From NCBI GenBank assembly GCA_018292915.2, contig JACVVK020000148.1:2501-66500 (forward strand): a stretch of DNA of 64,000 nucleotides, in the 5' to 3' direction. The DNA comes from Batillaria attramentaria. Taxonomy: Eukaryota; Mollusca; Gastropoda; Batillariidae. Of this stretch, positions 11,685 through 23,496 are shown one piece after another (the stretch's first letter is position 1; every line of letters begins with the position of its first letter). The notes under the pieces were generated by a model that saw only the letters and a program-made list of their open reading frames with translations, was not told the origin of the DNA and searched no databases. The position numbers and the translations under genes were made by a program.

Positions 11685-12155
11685 CACTCGCAGTAATACC
11701 GCTCCCAAACACCCATGCACTCTCGCAGTAATACCGCTCTCAAACACCCATGCACTCTCGCAGTAATACCGCTCCCAAACACCCATGCACTCTCGCAGTA
11801 ATACCGCTCCCAAACACCCATCCACTCTCGCAGTAATACCGCTCCCGAACACCCATGCACTCTCGCAGTAATACCGCTCTCAAACACCCATGCACTCTCG
11901 CAGTAATACCGCTCCCAAACACCCATGCACTCTCGCAGTAATACCGCTCCCAAACACCCATGCACTCTCGCAGTAATACCGCTCCCAAACACCCATGCAC
12001 TCTCGCAGTAATACCGCTCCCAAACACCCATGCACTCTCGCAGTAATACCGCTCCCAAACACCCATGCACTCTCGCAGTAATACCGCTCCCAAACACCCA
12101 TGCACTCTCGTAGTAATACCGCTCCCAAACACCCATCCACTCTCGCAGTAATACC
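11685..12155 (+). repeat. 35-bp minisatellite, about 13 copies
   Basis: Unit CACTCTCGCAGTAATACCGC plus TCCCAAACACCCATG, repeated head to tail with few substitutions. The period is not a multiple of three, and the array is open in several frames, which explains overlapping repetitive reading frames that should not be annotated as proteins. Confidence 0.95.
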
Positions 12156-12223
12156 GTAATATTGATGACAACTGTGTGCCAAATGAGGGAACCCATAACA
12201 AAAATATAAACTTACGGCTGAAC

Positions 12224-12266
<43 letters not shown>

Positions 12267-13208
12267 TAAAAGTACCGTAGCTTCAACAGAAAAGCAGTGG
12301 CTAGGCCATATTTAACCCCATACCCATTCCAAATCTGCCTTGGCTATAACGACCTAATTGCCTATAACTGCATGTAATAAAAGTATCATAGCTGTATCAG
12401 AAACACAATGGCGAGGCTCCCACACCAATTCCAAGTCGGCCATGACTAAAATTGGCCCTTTGAAAATGGCGAATGCTTTCTCGAGAAGTCGCGGAATGTT
12501 TATGATACAGCTGTAATGGTCGAAAATGCTTCCTTGGAGTCTGCTGGATTGGATGCATCTAATAAAAGTACCGTAGCTTCGACAGAAGAGCAGTGGCGAG
12601 GCCGAATACAACCGTACACCCATTCAAAATCGGCCATGATGAGAATTGCCTCGCCGGAAATGTGTGGCTTTGCCAGAAACGGCGGAATTTTTCCTTTAAT
12701 GGTCGGAAATGTTTCCTTGGGATCTGCTGAAGTGGTTGCATGCAGGAAAACAGTGGCGAGGCCGAGCTTAATCATGATCAGAACTGCCTCACCGGAAATG
12801 GTGTGTGGCTTCTCGAGAAAACAGCGGAAATTTTATAAATACTAAGAAGGGCATCTCTCTGAAATATCCTGAACAGAATCAATCACTGTTGCTGAAGAAT
12901 CTCAAATTGCAACTTAATCTGCGAAAATATTTAAATTTTGACTATTTCCTTTCTGAGAGTGCCAAAAACAAATTTGCCTAGTTTATTTTGTGTGAGACTG
13001 TGCAATCAAATGCAATAATTAAACAACTTTCCTAAACTTCCAGTTTACACCCCCACGAATAGTTTTCTTCATGTCTGCAGCCAGTGTAGTTTGAGAAATG
13101 AGCGTTAGTCGATAGGGTATCTAGTGTGGTCAACTGCTGTAGAAATGAAGAATCCTATAAAAAAAAAAAAAAAAAAATTACTATGCTTCACTTGAGGACA
13201 TTTTCTTC

Positions 13209-13668
13209 CTTCAGCGCTTTCACTAACTCTCTTCAGTTTCTTCAGTGCTTTTACTCGCCTCTGTTCCTTCAGCGCTTTCACTAACTCTCTTCAGTTTCTT
13301 CAGTGCTTTTACTCGCCTCTGTTCCTTCAGCGCTTTCACTAACTCTCTTCAGTTTCTTCAGTGCTTTTACTCGCCTCTGTTCCTTCAGCGCTTTCACTAA
13401 CTCTCTTCAGTTTCTTCAGTGCTTTTACTCGCCTCTGTTCCTTCAGCGCTTTCACTAACTCTCTTCAGTTTCTTCAGTGCTTTTACTCGCCTCTGTTCCT
13501 TCAGCGCTTTCACTAACTCTCTTCAGTTTCTTCAGTGCTTTTACTCGCCTCTGTTCCTTCAGCGCTTTCACTAACTCTCTTCAGTTTCTTCAGTGCTTTT
13601 ACTCGCCTCTGTTCCTTCAGTGTTTTCACTGTTTTCTGTTCCTTCAGTGTTTTCACTGTTTTCTGTTC
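13209..13668. repeat. 58-bp minisatellite (7 units) plus 27-bp units (2)
   Basis: Seven units of 58 bp occupy 13209-13614, each starting CTTCAGCGCTTTCACTAACT on the plus strand. Two 27-bp units (CTTCAGTGTTTTCACTG...) follow at 13615-13668. On the minus strand the 27-bp units encode Thr-Glu/Ser-Asn repeats at the C-terminus of the lectin-EGF receptor, and the first 58-bp unit supplies its stop codon. The remaining units lie in the 3' untranslated region. Confidence 0.95.
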
Positions 13669-15703
13669 CTTCCGTCATTTCTGTCGCTGAGGTTTCTGTT
13701 GCTTCATTTAGCAGCATTTCATAGTTCTCCATTTCCTGGTTTCCCTGATTCTGGGTAGCGGCAGCAAGCTGACTTTGAAGTCGAGCATCCATTTCTTGCT
13801 GACGTACCTGCATTTCAAGTGCAGCTGACATAGCCGCCTGCTGTTGATTTTTCTTCTTCCTCATAGTCGCAAAAATGGCTGCACCTACAGGCCCTAAGAA
13901 AACTAGTAGCCCGGCTATGCCCGCAACCGCATTGGTATCCGAGTCCGTGGTACGAGATTTCAAGTTTTTGGATAGGCACTGGTACTTGACGGTGATGTGC
14001 TTGTGATCGAATTCGGTACCGTCGCTGGATGCAGAGCAGCGGTACGTGTCCACGACTCCACAGACAACAGGGGACTTGATAACGAATGTTTTGGTCACTT
14101 TATATTGAGTCTTGTCTTCCTTGCCCTCATCGTTTATTTTACGGCCACCACTTGTAGCAGACGTATTTTGACCTGGATAACGATAAACGTCTAGCCATTT
14201 TGGAGGTGGCGCTCCGACTGCTCCACACACAAGCTGCATGCTCTCGGCCGATGCGTTGACAACAACCTCACCTTCCACTTCATTCACTTCGAGATACACG
14301 ACTTTAGCCTCTCCGCCCCAATCGATTTTCAAATTTTCCGTAAGTGTTACAGATATTGATGAAGCTTCAGGATTTTGGAGTGTACACACTATTTCTAATG
14401 CGTCATTATTTTGCTTTGCTATTACAGGATCAGGCCTGAACGAACACCGCTTGACATAATTTCCCTCGAAACACTCGATGCCTCGCCATTCAACTAATGG
14501 TGTAGGCTGTGCTTCAGTTGAATTGCACTCTATAGTTAACTCTCTCACACCATCCGTTTTCCAAGGCATGGGAGGCAAGTAAATTCTACTTTGACGTTTG
14601 TCAGGTCCATACGCCACTTTGGGAAGGTAAAAAACTTTCTTTATGACAGTTATGTTCTCCTCTTCTACTCTCCATGTCATCTGACAAACCTGCGATGACA
14701 AGCGGTCCCCCCGCTGAACAGATTTGATCTGGAGATTTTTCTCCAAGACAAAATCATCGTTAGCCTTATTCCAGCCGACTAAAGCTTCGGGAGATCCAGA
14801 AAACGTGAGGAGACAACTGCAGTTAATATTCTGACCTTCAGGCACCCAGTCAGCGCAGTCATAGTACAGACTACCTGGCATTGCATGTTCGCAAGTGACT
14901 CCCGTGAAGCCTGTATCGCAACTGCAAGTAAATCGGTTGATATGATCTTCACATGTCGCGGCATTTTGACACGGCTGACTTTCACACTCGTTCATATCGA
15001 TTTCACAAGTTACTCCACTATATCCTGGAGTGCAGGTGCACTCGAATTTTTGTATGCCATCTTTACAAGCACCGTTGTTAATACACGGTACGCTTGCACA
15101 ATTGTCCTTATCGTATTGACATTTTGATCCATAATATTCCTTGATACAGGCACAAGTTACTTTGTCACAAGTATTTGTGCACTGTGCTCCGTTCTGACAC
15201 GCCAAATCCTTGCAGAATTCTGAAGACGACCGTTCGCAGTAGTACTTTTGATAGTCATTGCAATTAAGGTCGTTAATTCCGTTTCTTCTCATTGCCATGC
15301 ATTGTCCATCCCAATTTGGACTCTCACCCAACCAATAACGTTTCATAAAACCAGTCGTCTCAAAGCCGTGCTTCGTACAGAATACCCTGCTACCAGCTCT
15401 CATTGAACCAAACGCTATCTCATATTCAGTCGACGAGACTTTGATGTAAAGCCTTAAGAAATTGTACTCATCGAGAGTGTGTGGGTCTGCCTTCCGTGCC
15501 CGAATCACATCGCATCCGCTGTCATCTTTCATTTGTTTCCTGTCCCGACTGAGCCAGTAGCATTTACCTTTATAATAATTCCATGAGTTCTCATAACCTG
15601 CGATAACAGCTTGAATCCTGGTAACCAACAGCAGCACCCAAACGCTGAGAATCATCCTGCATTGCCTAAGCCTTGAGGCCCGTTTGATTGCAAAAGTGAA
15701 CAC
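13571..15703 (-). CDS. C-type-lectin/EGF/Ig-like type I membrane protein
   Basis: One uninterrupted 710-codon frame. Met17 (15655) precedes a better signal peptide than Met1, so the true start may be there. Residues 36-157 form a C-type-lectin-like domain (CYW near 48, then WDGQC...NDLNCNDYQKYYCE), with no EPN or QPD sugar-binding triad. Three EGF domains follow at about 164-196, 202-233 and 236-271, the last with a calcium-binding DMNEC start. Ig-like segments at about 280-575 include Cys493, Trp503 and the YRC of Cys556. A transmembrane helix spans 592-613 with an RKKK stop-transfer, then a Gln/Ala-rich, probably helical cytoplasmic tail with YEML at 661-664. The C-terminus is a Thr/Glu/Ser repeat made by a minisatellite. 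The layout suggests a cell-surface recognition or adhesion receptor, possibly in immunity; the ligand is unknown. Lack of introns could mean a retrocopy or one large exon. Confidence 0.8.
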   Translation of the reverse strand: MFTFAIKRASRLRQCRMILSVWVLLLVTRIQAVIAGYENSWNYYKGKCYWLSRDRKQMKDDSGCDVIRARKADPHTLDEYNFLRLYIKVSSTEYEIAFGSMRAGSRVFCTKHGFETTGFMKRYWLGESPNWDGQCMAMRRNGINDLNCNDYQKYYCERSSSEFCKDLACQNGAQCTNTCDKVTCACIKEYYGSKCQYDKDNCASVPCINNGACKDGIQKFECTCTPGYSGVTCEIDMNECESQPCQNAATCEDHINRFTCSCDTGFTGVTCEHAMPGSLYYDCADWVPEGQNINCSCLLTFSGSPEALVGWNKANDDFVLEKNLQIKSVQRGDRLSSQVCQMTWRVEEENITVIKKVFYLPKVAYGPDKRQSRIYLPPMPWKTDGVRELTIECNSTEAQPTPLVEWRGIECFEGNYVKRCSFRPDPVIAKQNNDALEIVCTLQNPEASSISVTLTENLKIDWGGEAKVVYLEVNEVEGEVVVNASAESMQLVCGAVGAPPPKWLDVYRYPGQNTSATSGGRKINDEGKEDKTQYKVTKTFVIKSPVVCGVVDTYRCSASSDGTEFDHKHITVKYQCLSKNLKSRTTDSDTNAVAGIAGLLVFLGPVGAAIFATMRKKKNQQQAAMSAALEMQVRQQEMDARLQSQLAAATQNQGNQEMENYEMLLNEATETSATEMTEGTENSENTEGTENSENTEGTEASKSTEETEES

Positions 15704-17087
15704 GTCGTACAGCTTTCAACCGTCCCTACAAGTTTTGCGTTATAATTTGACGTCGACACAGCTTGTATTGACGCAAAAATGCTTTCTGAATATTCATGAA
15801 CCATGACGTATGAACCATGACGTGACCACTCCAGTTGGAAATTTGTGGCGACTCAAAACGATGTCCTTTGTAGAACAAAAGAACAGTCTAGAATGGCCAA
15901 GAATAACGTAGCGTTTACGGCAAGCACATTCTGGCATTAAAACTGACTGTGAATAAATCGTAGCAAGGGCTTTTGTTCCATTCGAGAGGCTAGCCGACGA
16001 TTTTTCCTCGCCATCTTTGATTGCGTATTGGCAACGTGACACATCACGTGGTGTGCCAGCGGTAAACAAAAGCGAAGCAGACGACACAATGTACGTAGAC
16101 AGGTGTAATGCGCTAGGTCTGATACGGTACAAGACTCAAACTGCCAGATGTCGCGTCGCCAGCCGAGATCTTACGCGCGGTACACCTTCTGTAGCTATGC
16201 TAGAAATCTAGAGGTAAAATCGTTGTTTGAACCGACACATACAAAAAGACAAAAGGCCCCCCCCCCCCCCCCCAAAAAAAAAAAGGAATCCCACATGTCC
16301 GGCGTCAGGCCGCAGTGAGAGAGTAGTGAGGTATCAGACTAAGGAATGTCGATAATGCTGAGTCACAATCACACATGCCATTACTTCTAAAACATGTATG
16401 CTGTGTTTACGTGGATGCACTACTTGATCAGAGTTTTCAGTCTCTCCATATGTGTAGGGCAGACGCGAAACCTGGCGTCGTGGCGGATCTTGTCTTCGGT
16501 CCGTCTGTTAGGTTGACTGTTGCTTGCAAAGAAATAAACCTAAATTTATCGACGACGTTAAAGATGACATATTTTTTAGTTGAATTTCGAGACTCTTGTA
16601 TTTATTGTTGCTTTTTGGGTGAACCTGGAGGTGTTTGGTTTGTTTACTGATTTGTTGCTTTTAATGTGTATCAGACAATACAGTTATATTCAGAGAATAC
16701 ACAATTCACAGAACGTTAAAACACTAAACATGTCGAACATTCAAATTCTACAACTGTTGGTACAACACTCTCCACTCAATGTGTTCATGCCGCGGCGTCA
16801 CGGACTACACTTCTGTAGGCTCAATGCCTGCATCTGAGTCACTGTGCAGGTGTGTAGGTGGTGTGATGACTGACACCACAAAAACAGCTCAAAATGATCT
16901 GCGAGCATTAAAATCACAAAGACTGCCCCTAATTGTGGCATCTAGTGACACTTCAGTGTTTTGGCTAGTTGTTGATACTTCAGCTATGTGCCCAGTGGTT
17001 TGGTGTGTGTGATGGGCTCTCATTTCCTTCAGTCTGTATGAACTAATAAAATTTTAAAGCACTCTCTCTCCCTCTCTCTTTCTCTCT

Positions 17088-17136
<49 letters not shown>

Positions 17137-17250
17137 TGATGCTGATCTGGAATTTTTTTTTACACTGATAAGAAAATAAAAAGCAAATAAAACACTACAA
17201 CACTTTGCTTACACAACAAACAATGCATAGTACATGAAGTCATCTTCCCC
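15704..17250. other. Intergenic region, simple repeats only
   Basis: This lies upstream of the lectin-EGF gene and downstream of the next minus-strand gene. It contains poly(C)/poly(A) at 16257-16284 and an (AC)n microsatellite at 17090-17134. A segment at 16800-16930 is similar to 49940-50050 (shared GTGTGATGA(C/T)xGACACCA and AAAACAGCT), so it is an unclassified interspersed repeat. No gene was recognised. Confidence 0.55.
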
Positions 17251-17253
17251 ATC

Positions 17254-19519
17254 TTTATTGTGAAAGATTGATGTCACAAAACATGCATGCATATTTTCCT
17301 ACAACTGGCATGCTTCCACAATTCATTTAATTCTATTTTGTTCATACCTGGAAGGCAAAAAAAAAAAATCAAACAGAAACAGCAGCAATAGAACTGCAAT
17401 TACTACTTTCTCCACAACAAAAATAACTGCCAAATCACATTATGAATCATATGGCTGAACACACACATATAGATGGCAACAGACAAATCAGACATGCATG
17501 CTTAGTAATGCTAATTTGTATATTTTGTCACTTTGTTATACAGTACTGTCTGCTACAGGCTGTGTATTTGAAAATATGGGATTAAGCTTTTCTAGATTTT
17601 TTTCCTGCTTGTATATTCTCCTACTGTGTATTCAACAGACACAAGAACCAGGTCCCTAGCACATCATACAACTCTTATTATGCTGACAGGAGCAACTGGT
17701 CCTCTTCATTCAAACAGACATTTGTTTTCCTCAGTCTGCTGGCCAAACATCTAAAACAATTACTGTCAATACTATTTGAACATTTTCATCCAAAAAATGC
17801 CAATGAACACCGCTCTCCAAACCACTAGCTGTGCAACAGTGGTGTGCTTAAAGTGTACTTTGGCAGTTCATTCAGAAACACTAACATTTTGCTGTAGGTA
17901 CCTGAACAAAGGAACAATCCCACACGCAAACTAAGTAGTCAAGTTATCCACTCTCTCTGGCAATGACTTCCTTGAGTTAATATTTGCACACATACTGCAC
18001 ATTTCAGTCAGGGCTGTTCTGGACAGTAACCCGAATAATCAGCATTGCACACTTCATGTATCAAGAGATCACACATCTACTTTAATGAAGTTCACTGCAG
18101 GCAATGTGCCTGATGAAAGAAGTTGTGAAAGATAATAGCGTACGATAATCTACAGACCACCTGCACTGCAACACACTGCACTATAACATAACTTTCACAT
18201 TTACAAAAGCAAGGCTAGGATCCCTAATTTGTCTGGACATTATAAGTTAAACCAAAGAAGCACACTTCACTGATGTGTTTTTCCTTACATGCTTCCACAT
18301 GTTGGTGTGCATGTAGGTGTGAAACTCTCCCATGTTGGCCTACAAATAGTGTATTTAGGACTCCCTAAGGCTTATGTCCTTGCCTAAAAATGTCAAAGTC
18401 TCTTTGAAAAAGCCTCTTCAATGCGTTTCCTGAGACTGGTTGCTTCTTGTCTTCCCCTGGATGCTCCGATGGGTGAATGGTCAAAAGGGCGTTCACATGC
18501 TGTTCTAGATGTGATAGCAGCAGGCAGTCATACAGTTCCACATGAACCTGAGCACAGAAATTATGAATTGATCACAGCAACGTTGGGGGGTGGGGGGGGG
18601 GTGAATAATGGCAGTGCTCCTCGCTAAAAACCAGCCAGGGGGTGGGGGTTGTTTATACATGTATACATGTATATACATGTACTATGGTACACAAGAGGTC
18701 ACACCAGTGTCAAACAGGCAGTATTTATGGAGACTGTTCAAAGTGTTATAAATTTATCATTCAGTGTTTACCTCTACATTTCTTCTTGTTTGTCTGATGT
18801 GTGGCAGTTTTTATATGACTCTACCGAGAAAACATACAGGCAGATGTTAGATCAGTTTTAGGAGAAAACATTCACATGAAAACAAAGCCAACACTAACAG
18901 AAAATAACAAAGAGCGCCAGAACACATCAGACTCTTCCACACATGACACCATACCTTCCTTGAGACATCAGTGTCACTGTCACCATACTTTCCCATCATT
19001 TTGCTCAGCAGCAGCTTTTTCTTGTCAAGCTCTTTCTTTTCAATGTCATTGTCAGCTATGGTTTCACATTCTGGAGGTGACTGATAACCTAAAGTCAGTA
19101 AAAGACAGAAAGTTTTGGTTAACACATTACTTGGGATTTTAAGTTACCATTAAATAGGACAACTGTTCAGTGACTCCACAATCCTAATATTATAATTCCT
19201 CAAGAATAACTTCACAAAATCAGAACAAAGGTGTGTTGCTGTTTGTTGTAGAACTAGAAGATGCAGAATGGTGTGCTTTGTTTTCATTAGGCTACAGTTG
19301 TGGTTGAGGCTACTATATATGTCAAAAATTCATGTATGTATGGAGACTTTTGTATCATAATCAGAAATTTACACTATTTCAAAGGTAACCAAAACTCATG
19401 GAGAAAAGGGGCTTTGGGAGTTAATGGGCTATTATAAAGCAGCCTACATAAGTCATTTTCTGATTATGACTGGGTATATGAAGTACTTACTTCTACTTGT
19501 GTGGGGCATGGTCCTCATC
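17254..19519 (-). CDS. Unidentified gene, three 3'-terminal coding exons
   Basis: Three minus-strand exons fit together in phase: 19519-19491, 19088-18955 and 18547-18365, each bounded by AG acceptors and, for the first two, GTAAGT and GTATGG donors. They encode up to 114 residues if translation starts at the ATG at 19518; otherwise more upstream exons exist. The second exon is charged and helical (NDIEKKELDKKKLLLSKMMG). The last reads VHVELYDCLLLSHLEQHVNA, continues to NALKRLFQRDFDIF, and stops after GHKP. A plausible polyadenylation signal (AATAAA on the minus strand) is at 17259-17254, giving an approximately 1.1-kb 3' untranslated region. I do not recognise the family and assign no function. 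A decayed copy of the middle exon lies at 19917-20046. Confidence 0.6.
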
Positions 19520-19916
19520 CTGTAACAGATTGACATGATCACAATAATTGAATAAACACTGCATACATCTTTGCATACACCAAATGCAGATCAATACCAC
19601 TTCAGTTCAGGAGAGGGAAAAATTCTAGTGGATATATATCTCCTGAAAGTTACACTTAACTTTTACCTACACATGTAGACAAACAATTTCATCTTGTCTC
19701 AATGTCTGTCTGAAGCATGGCTGTTTTTTTGTTTGTTTTGTTTTAGATTTAGATTCCCATTTTGCAGGGAAACAACCAAGTTCAAAACATGAGACCACTA
19801 ACTGACTTACCAGTGCTCAAGCAATAGCAACAGACGTGTGTAAATGTACACAAAGCTAACAGTTACTCTAACAGAAGACACAAAAAGCACCGTACCACCT
19901 GTACCACACACTGTGC

Positions 19917-20046
19917 CTTCCATGAGACATCAGTCTCAGTAAATCCACTTCCCTTCATCTCGGTCAGCAGTTTTCCCCAGTTGTGATGTCATGGTCACTT
20001 TGGGTGCCATTTACAGTGGGTGACTGAGAGCCCAACGCTGGTAAAA
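19917..20046 (-). pseudogene. Decayed duplicate of the middle exon of the unidentified gene
   Basis: On the minus strand it has a good acceptor (TCTTTTACCAG) and then a sequence parallel to exon 19088-18955. One frame starts LGSQSP (compare GYQSP), and another ends KLLTEMKGSGFTETDVSWK (compare KLLLSKMMGKYGDSDTDVSRK). A frameshift separates the two halves, and the donor is GC instead of GT. Flanking sequence is also similar, so a segment of the gene was duplicated in tandem and then decayed. Confidence 0.6.
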
Positions 20047-21547
20047 GATGTAAATTTTTGGTTGACTGGTAAACATGACATAACATTGCCTCAGTAGCTC
20101 ATTAATCATAATGTCTTTACAAAATTCCCACATTCTTGGACACAAGCACATCATAAAAAAAACTCCCCACAATTGAAAAACAACAAACAAAAAAGCGTGC
20201 TTCCTTGGTCCGGATCTATTATTGATTTATTACCCCCCCCCCCCCCAAAAAAAAAACAACAACAAAAAAAAAAACCCACCAACCCCACAACCACCACCCA
20301 GCTGGCTGAATCCGACCAGCACTATCAAGTGGTAGTGCTAGTTAGTGCTGCATACCGCCAGAGAAAACCGTACCGGTATTACCGCGATATTTTACGCCCG
20401 TACCGATATTTTTCAACGGTATAAGCTTACCGCCGTTTCCAAAGTAACAACAGCTGACGACTGTCAGATCATCTGTATTAGTTGAAAGCATAAGAATGCT
20501 AAGTGAGACGGACACAGAAAAAGAAAATGCAAGATACAAAGTGTTGAACACACAAAACAGATCGTGGTTTAAAGACAATATTTATTTAAACATTGTACAT
20601 ACACCCGGTACATACACAATAAGAATCCGGTTAAAAAATATCAAAGATGATTGAAAAGAAGAAGACAAAAAGGACTAAAATATACTGATTAAGAAAGAAA
20701 CAAAAACATGACTCATTCAAAGAATATATATACGACTTTTGTCATGGAATGGCGAAGAAGAAAAAAGAGGTAAAATAATCAACGAATAAACAGCGATTTG
20801 AAGATTCTAAAGGAATGACGACGACGATTAATCGTGCGAGGGACATTGGTATCGTTCGTCCAGTGCTGCCAGGAGGGAGCGAAACTGCTTGTTCTCAACC
20901 AAAGTGTACGGCCGCAAATTCTTCACTATAAAGATAGCCAACTTTTGCGTTATGTCCTTTGCCCGAGGAGAGTTGGCTGGATATTTCGTTTTTTTCGCGG
21001 CTTGTGCTTGGAAGGCTCCAGGCAGTGTCTGCTGGCGCTGTTTGACGGGTCCTACTAATTACCGAAAACAACCGAAAACAACTCTTAATATGGGTAGAAC
21101 GCAGTTAAAACATAGAAATAACAACACACAAACATGATTAAAGGTGAAAAAAGAGGCATTAAACTAGTTTAAAGGAAAAAAGTACTTATTCGCTCCAAGA
21201 GAACAGGACGAAATGAACGTGTCTCCCAAGGGAAGCGACTCTGGTCCGGACTGGTTATTTTCTGCAATATCACCTTTTTATGTTGTTTCCATAGTAATGG
21301 AAACAACATAATAGGACGGGCTAAAATTTCCACGTTCATAGGCAAGCATCTGTGGTACAAACGCACGTCACTGCCGATCTCCCGCAGAGACGATTTTGCA
21401 AGTGTAACTCTGACAATGACGTAAGAAGCGTGCGTCTCCGATGCTGACGCGTATGATGTTCTGAACGCACTTCTCCTCCTCAGTGAATGCCGTCTGTGCG
21501 GATGTGTGTGCGGCTGTGCGGCTGTGCGGCTGTGTGTGTGAATTGTG
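20047..21547. other. Intergenic, low-complexity and repeat fragments
   Basis: Contains poly(C)/poly(A) runs at 20232-20276 and a block rich in ACCGGTA/TACCG at 20345-20430 that resembles the interior of the hAT-like element at 40586-41005. A truncated half of the long-inverted-repeat element described at 52493-52866 follows at 21044-21276. No gene was recognised. Confidence 0.5.
21044..21276 (+). mobile_element. Truncated copy of the long-TIR element at 52493-52866
   Basis: Starts GGGTCCTACTAATTACCG and continues collinear with the reverse complement of 52866-52650, through AACAACACACAAACATGATT and GTCTCCCAAGGGAAGCGACT, then diverges. Only one terminal arm is present. Confidence 0.75.
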
Positions 21548-21549
21548 TC

Positions 21550-22130
21550 CAGGCCCGTTTCTTGGAAAATACTCAACCGAATGGCTTCAAATTTGGGGTA
21601 TCCTAATATATCAAAATGTTACATTAGACGATTCAAGCGTGTGATGATTGCTTACGTGATTTGGGAGTTATCGCCCTTTTGAGACAAGTTGGTTGTCTTT
21701 CGTGTACAGGCGTAATATTTATTTAAATCACTCAATTTTTTGGCAGTAGATAGCTTGAATACGGACTCTGAACAGAGTCACTACTAGAAAATGGTCGCTC
21801 TTATAGTTTTCCTGTAAACCGATCCTGAGTTGACATTGCATGTGAACCCAGTTCAGATGCCTATTTCTCCGAAAATACTGAACCGATCGATTTCAAATTT
21901 GGGGTTTCTAAATGAATCAAGATTGTTGAATAGAAGGCCCGATCCAGGTACGATTGCACACATGATTTGCGAGTTATCGCCCTTTTCAGAAAAAGTGGCT
22001 TTCTGGCGTTTAAAGGCGTAATATTTACCTAAACCACTCCATTTTTTGGACATAGATAGCATGAATACGGACTCTCAACTAAGTGAATTTTGGAGGTTGT
22101 CGCTTTTATACTTTTGGCGTAAGCCGTACC
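21550..22130 (+). repeat. Diverged tandem duplication, two ~300-bp units
   Basis: The two halves, from about 21552 and 21857, share TCAAATTTGGGGT, GAGTTATCGCCCTTTT, GGCGTAATATTTA, TTTTTTGG and GAATACGGACTCT in the same order. No frame is conserved between the units, so this is a non-coding duplication. Confidence 0.75.
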
Positions 22131-23496
22131 TGATGAAAGTGCTGGTGAACACACTTTAGATCTCAAAATCGCTCCTACTATACATAGATAATGAGCCTGG
22201 GGTGCCATAAAAAATATACAAAAAAATTAGAAAAATTCACTGCAGCCGTTATCGTCAGTTGACTCGAAAATTTGTACTCACAGCACATTTCCTCTGCAAG
22301 CCACACGCCTCACAAACATCGAAGAAGAGACGCACGCGCACTGACGTAAAGTAAGTGCGTCATGTTTGATTGACGTGATGCTGTTTTATCTTGGGGGTGT
22401 CTCGCCACTTTCTTTCGGAATTCCTCTGCTCCAATACTTTATGAACAGAATATGCGCGGAGAACAAATTCATGAAAGAAGAAGAATCCAGAACGCTGTGC
22501 AGGGCTGCTTACGTACTGAACAGGTCAGATCTAGAACATTCCTCAACTTACTGGAAGGCTCGAAATCTCTCCAAGGTGACGTAATCTACTGACGTTACTG
22601 CACCAGCATGTTCTGGGATGGTCTAGAAATTATTTTGCATCGAAATGCAGTATCTTTTCGCAAGAGTCTCTACAACTTGACATGTAGTGGGGGAGCCAAG
22701 GCGAATAAAACAGGTCGATTGTTCACATCATAGTAGAGACATGCCGTTTGGAATATAAGTACATAACACATCTCTGAACAATATTAGCGACAGTAACACC
22801 TGGACCGCCCCCTCTGGTGGGCGTGGCCGTCTGTTAATTGGGTCGACATGACCCAGAAATTAATTATTACCCTTTTTCATCTTTAAATGGTTATTGTGAT
22901 GAAATGAACGAATGAGAAACTTAAAGAACATGACAGGGAACCATCTTATGTTATATTTGGTTCCAAAGATCAAAATATTATGTTGGAGGACTTAATTAAA
23001 TTGGCCATCATGTTTTACACTTGTAATGTAATTAGCAGAAAGGCCATTTATTTTGTAGTCACAGGTATGAATCCGGTCTCAGAAGCATCCTAACTGTTGA
23101 ATAAAGCAAGTTATATTTGCATTGTTCAAGAGAGATTTAATCTTTTTTGGTATTAATTCCATTATGGAATAATTAAGAAAAAGTAGGTCAAATGGGCGAA
23201 TTCAGGACTGAGTCATACCGACTGCTTGTAATGGTTAATTTCCATCTTACATTGCAAAATGCAAAACTTTTACTGAACATTTTTAATGCCCTAATGCTGA
23301 GCTTAATATTTTTTATATATTAATTAGAAACTTAGTTGGGTCACGAGGTCTCACCTTTCAGGTATGTCTCATTAGTGATGCGTACGACAAGTCCACGAAA
23401 ATTTCTAAACTGTCCATTCTGTTGTCTCGGTACGAGTCCTTGTAAATATGTTCTACTTGGTGTCACTGTGCAATATCATTCTGTTTTGTTGCAACT
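22131..23496. other. Intergenic stretch without recognised features
   Basis: Mostly A/T-rich unique DNA. A short frame at 22366-22584 has no splice context or recognisable similarity, and I see no gene or clear repeat. Confidence 0.55.

Larger units (their letters stand above)
10940..12840 (+). repeat. Diverged ~110-190-bp tandem repeats, interrupted
   Basis: Blocks containing CACACCCATTCCAAAT(A/C)GGCC, GGCTT(C/T)GCGAGAAAC and GTAGCTTCAACAGAA recur at 10940-11260 and 12265-12840. A LINE fragment, a 35-bp minisatellite and a (GAT)n run (about 12223-12264) separate the two halves. I find no coding exon. Confidence 0.65.

Noticed and set aside
11663..12201. Overlapping repetitive reading frames (CLGAVLLRECMGV-type) on the minus strand
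   Set aside because: They are translations of the 35-bp minisatellite, open in several frames because the unit lacks stops; no signal, splice or codon evidence supports a protein.
22366..22584. 72-codon plus-strand frame
   Set aside because: No splice sites, similarity or conserved motif found; treated as chance.
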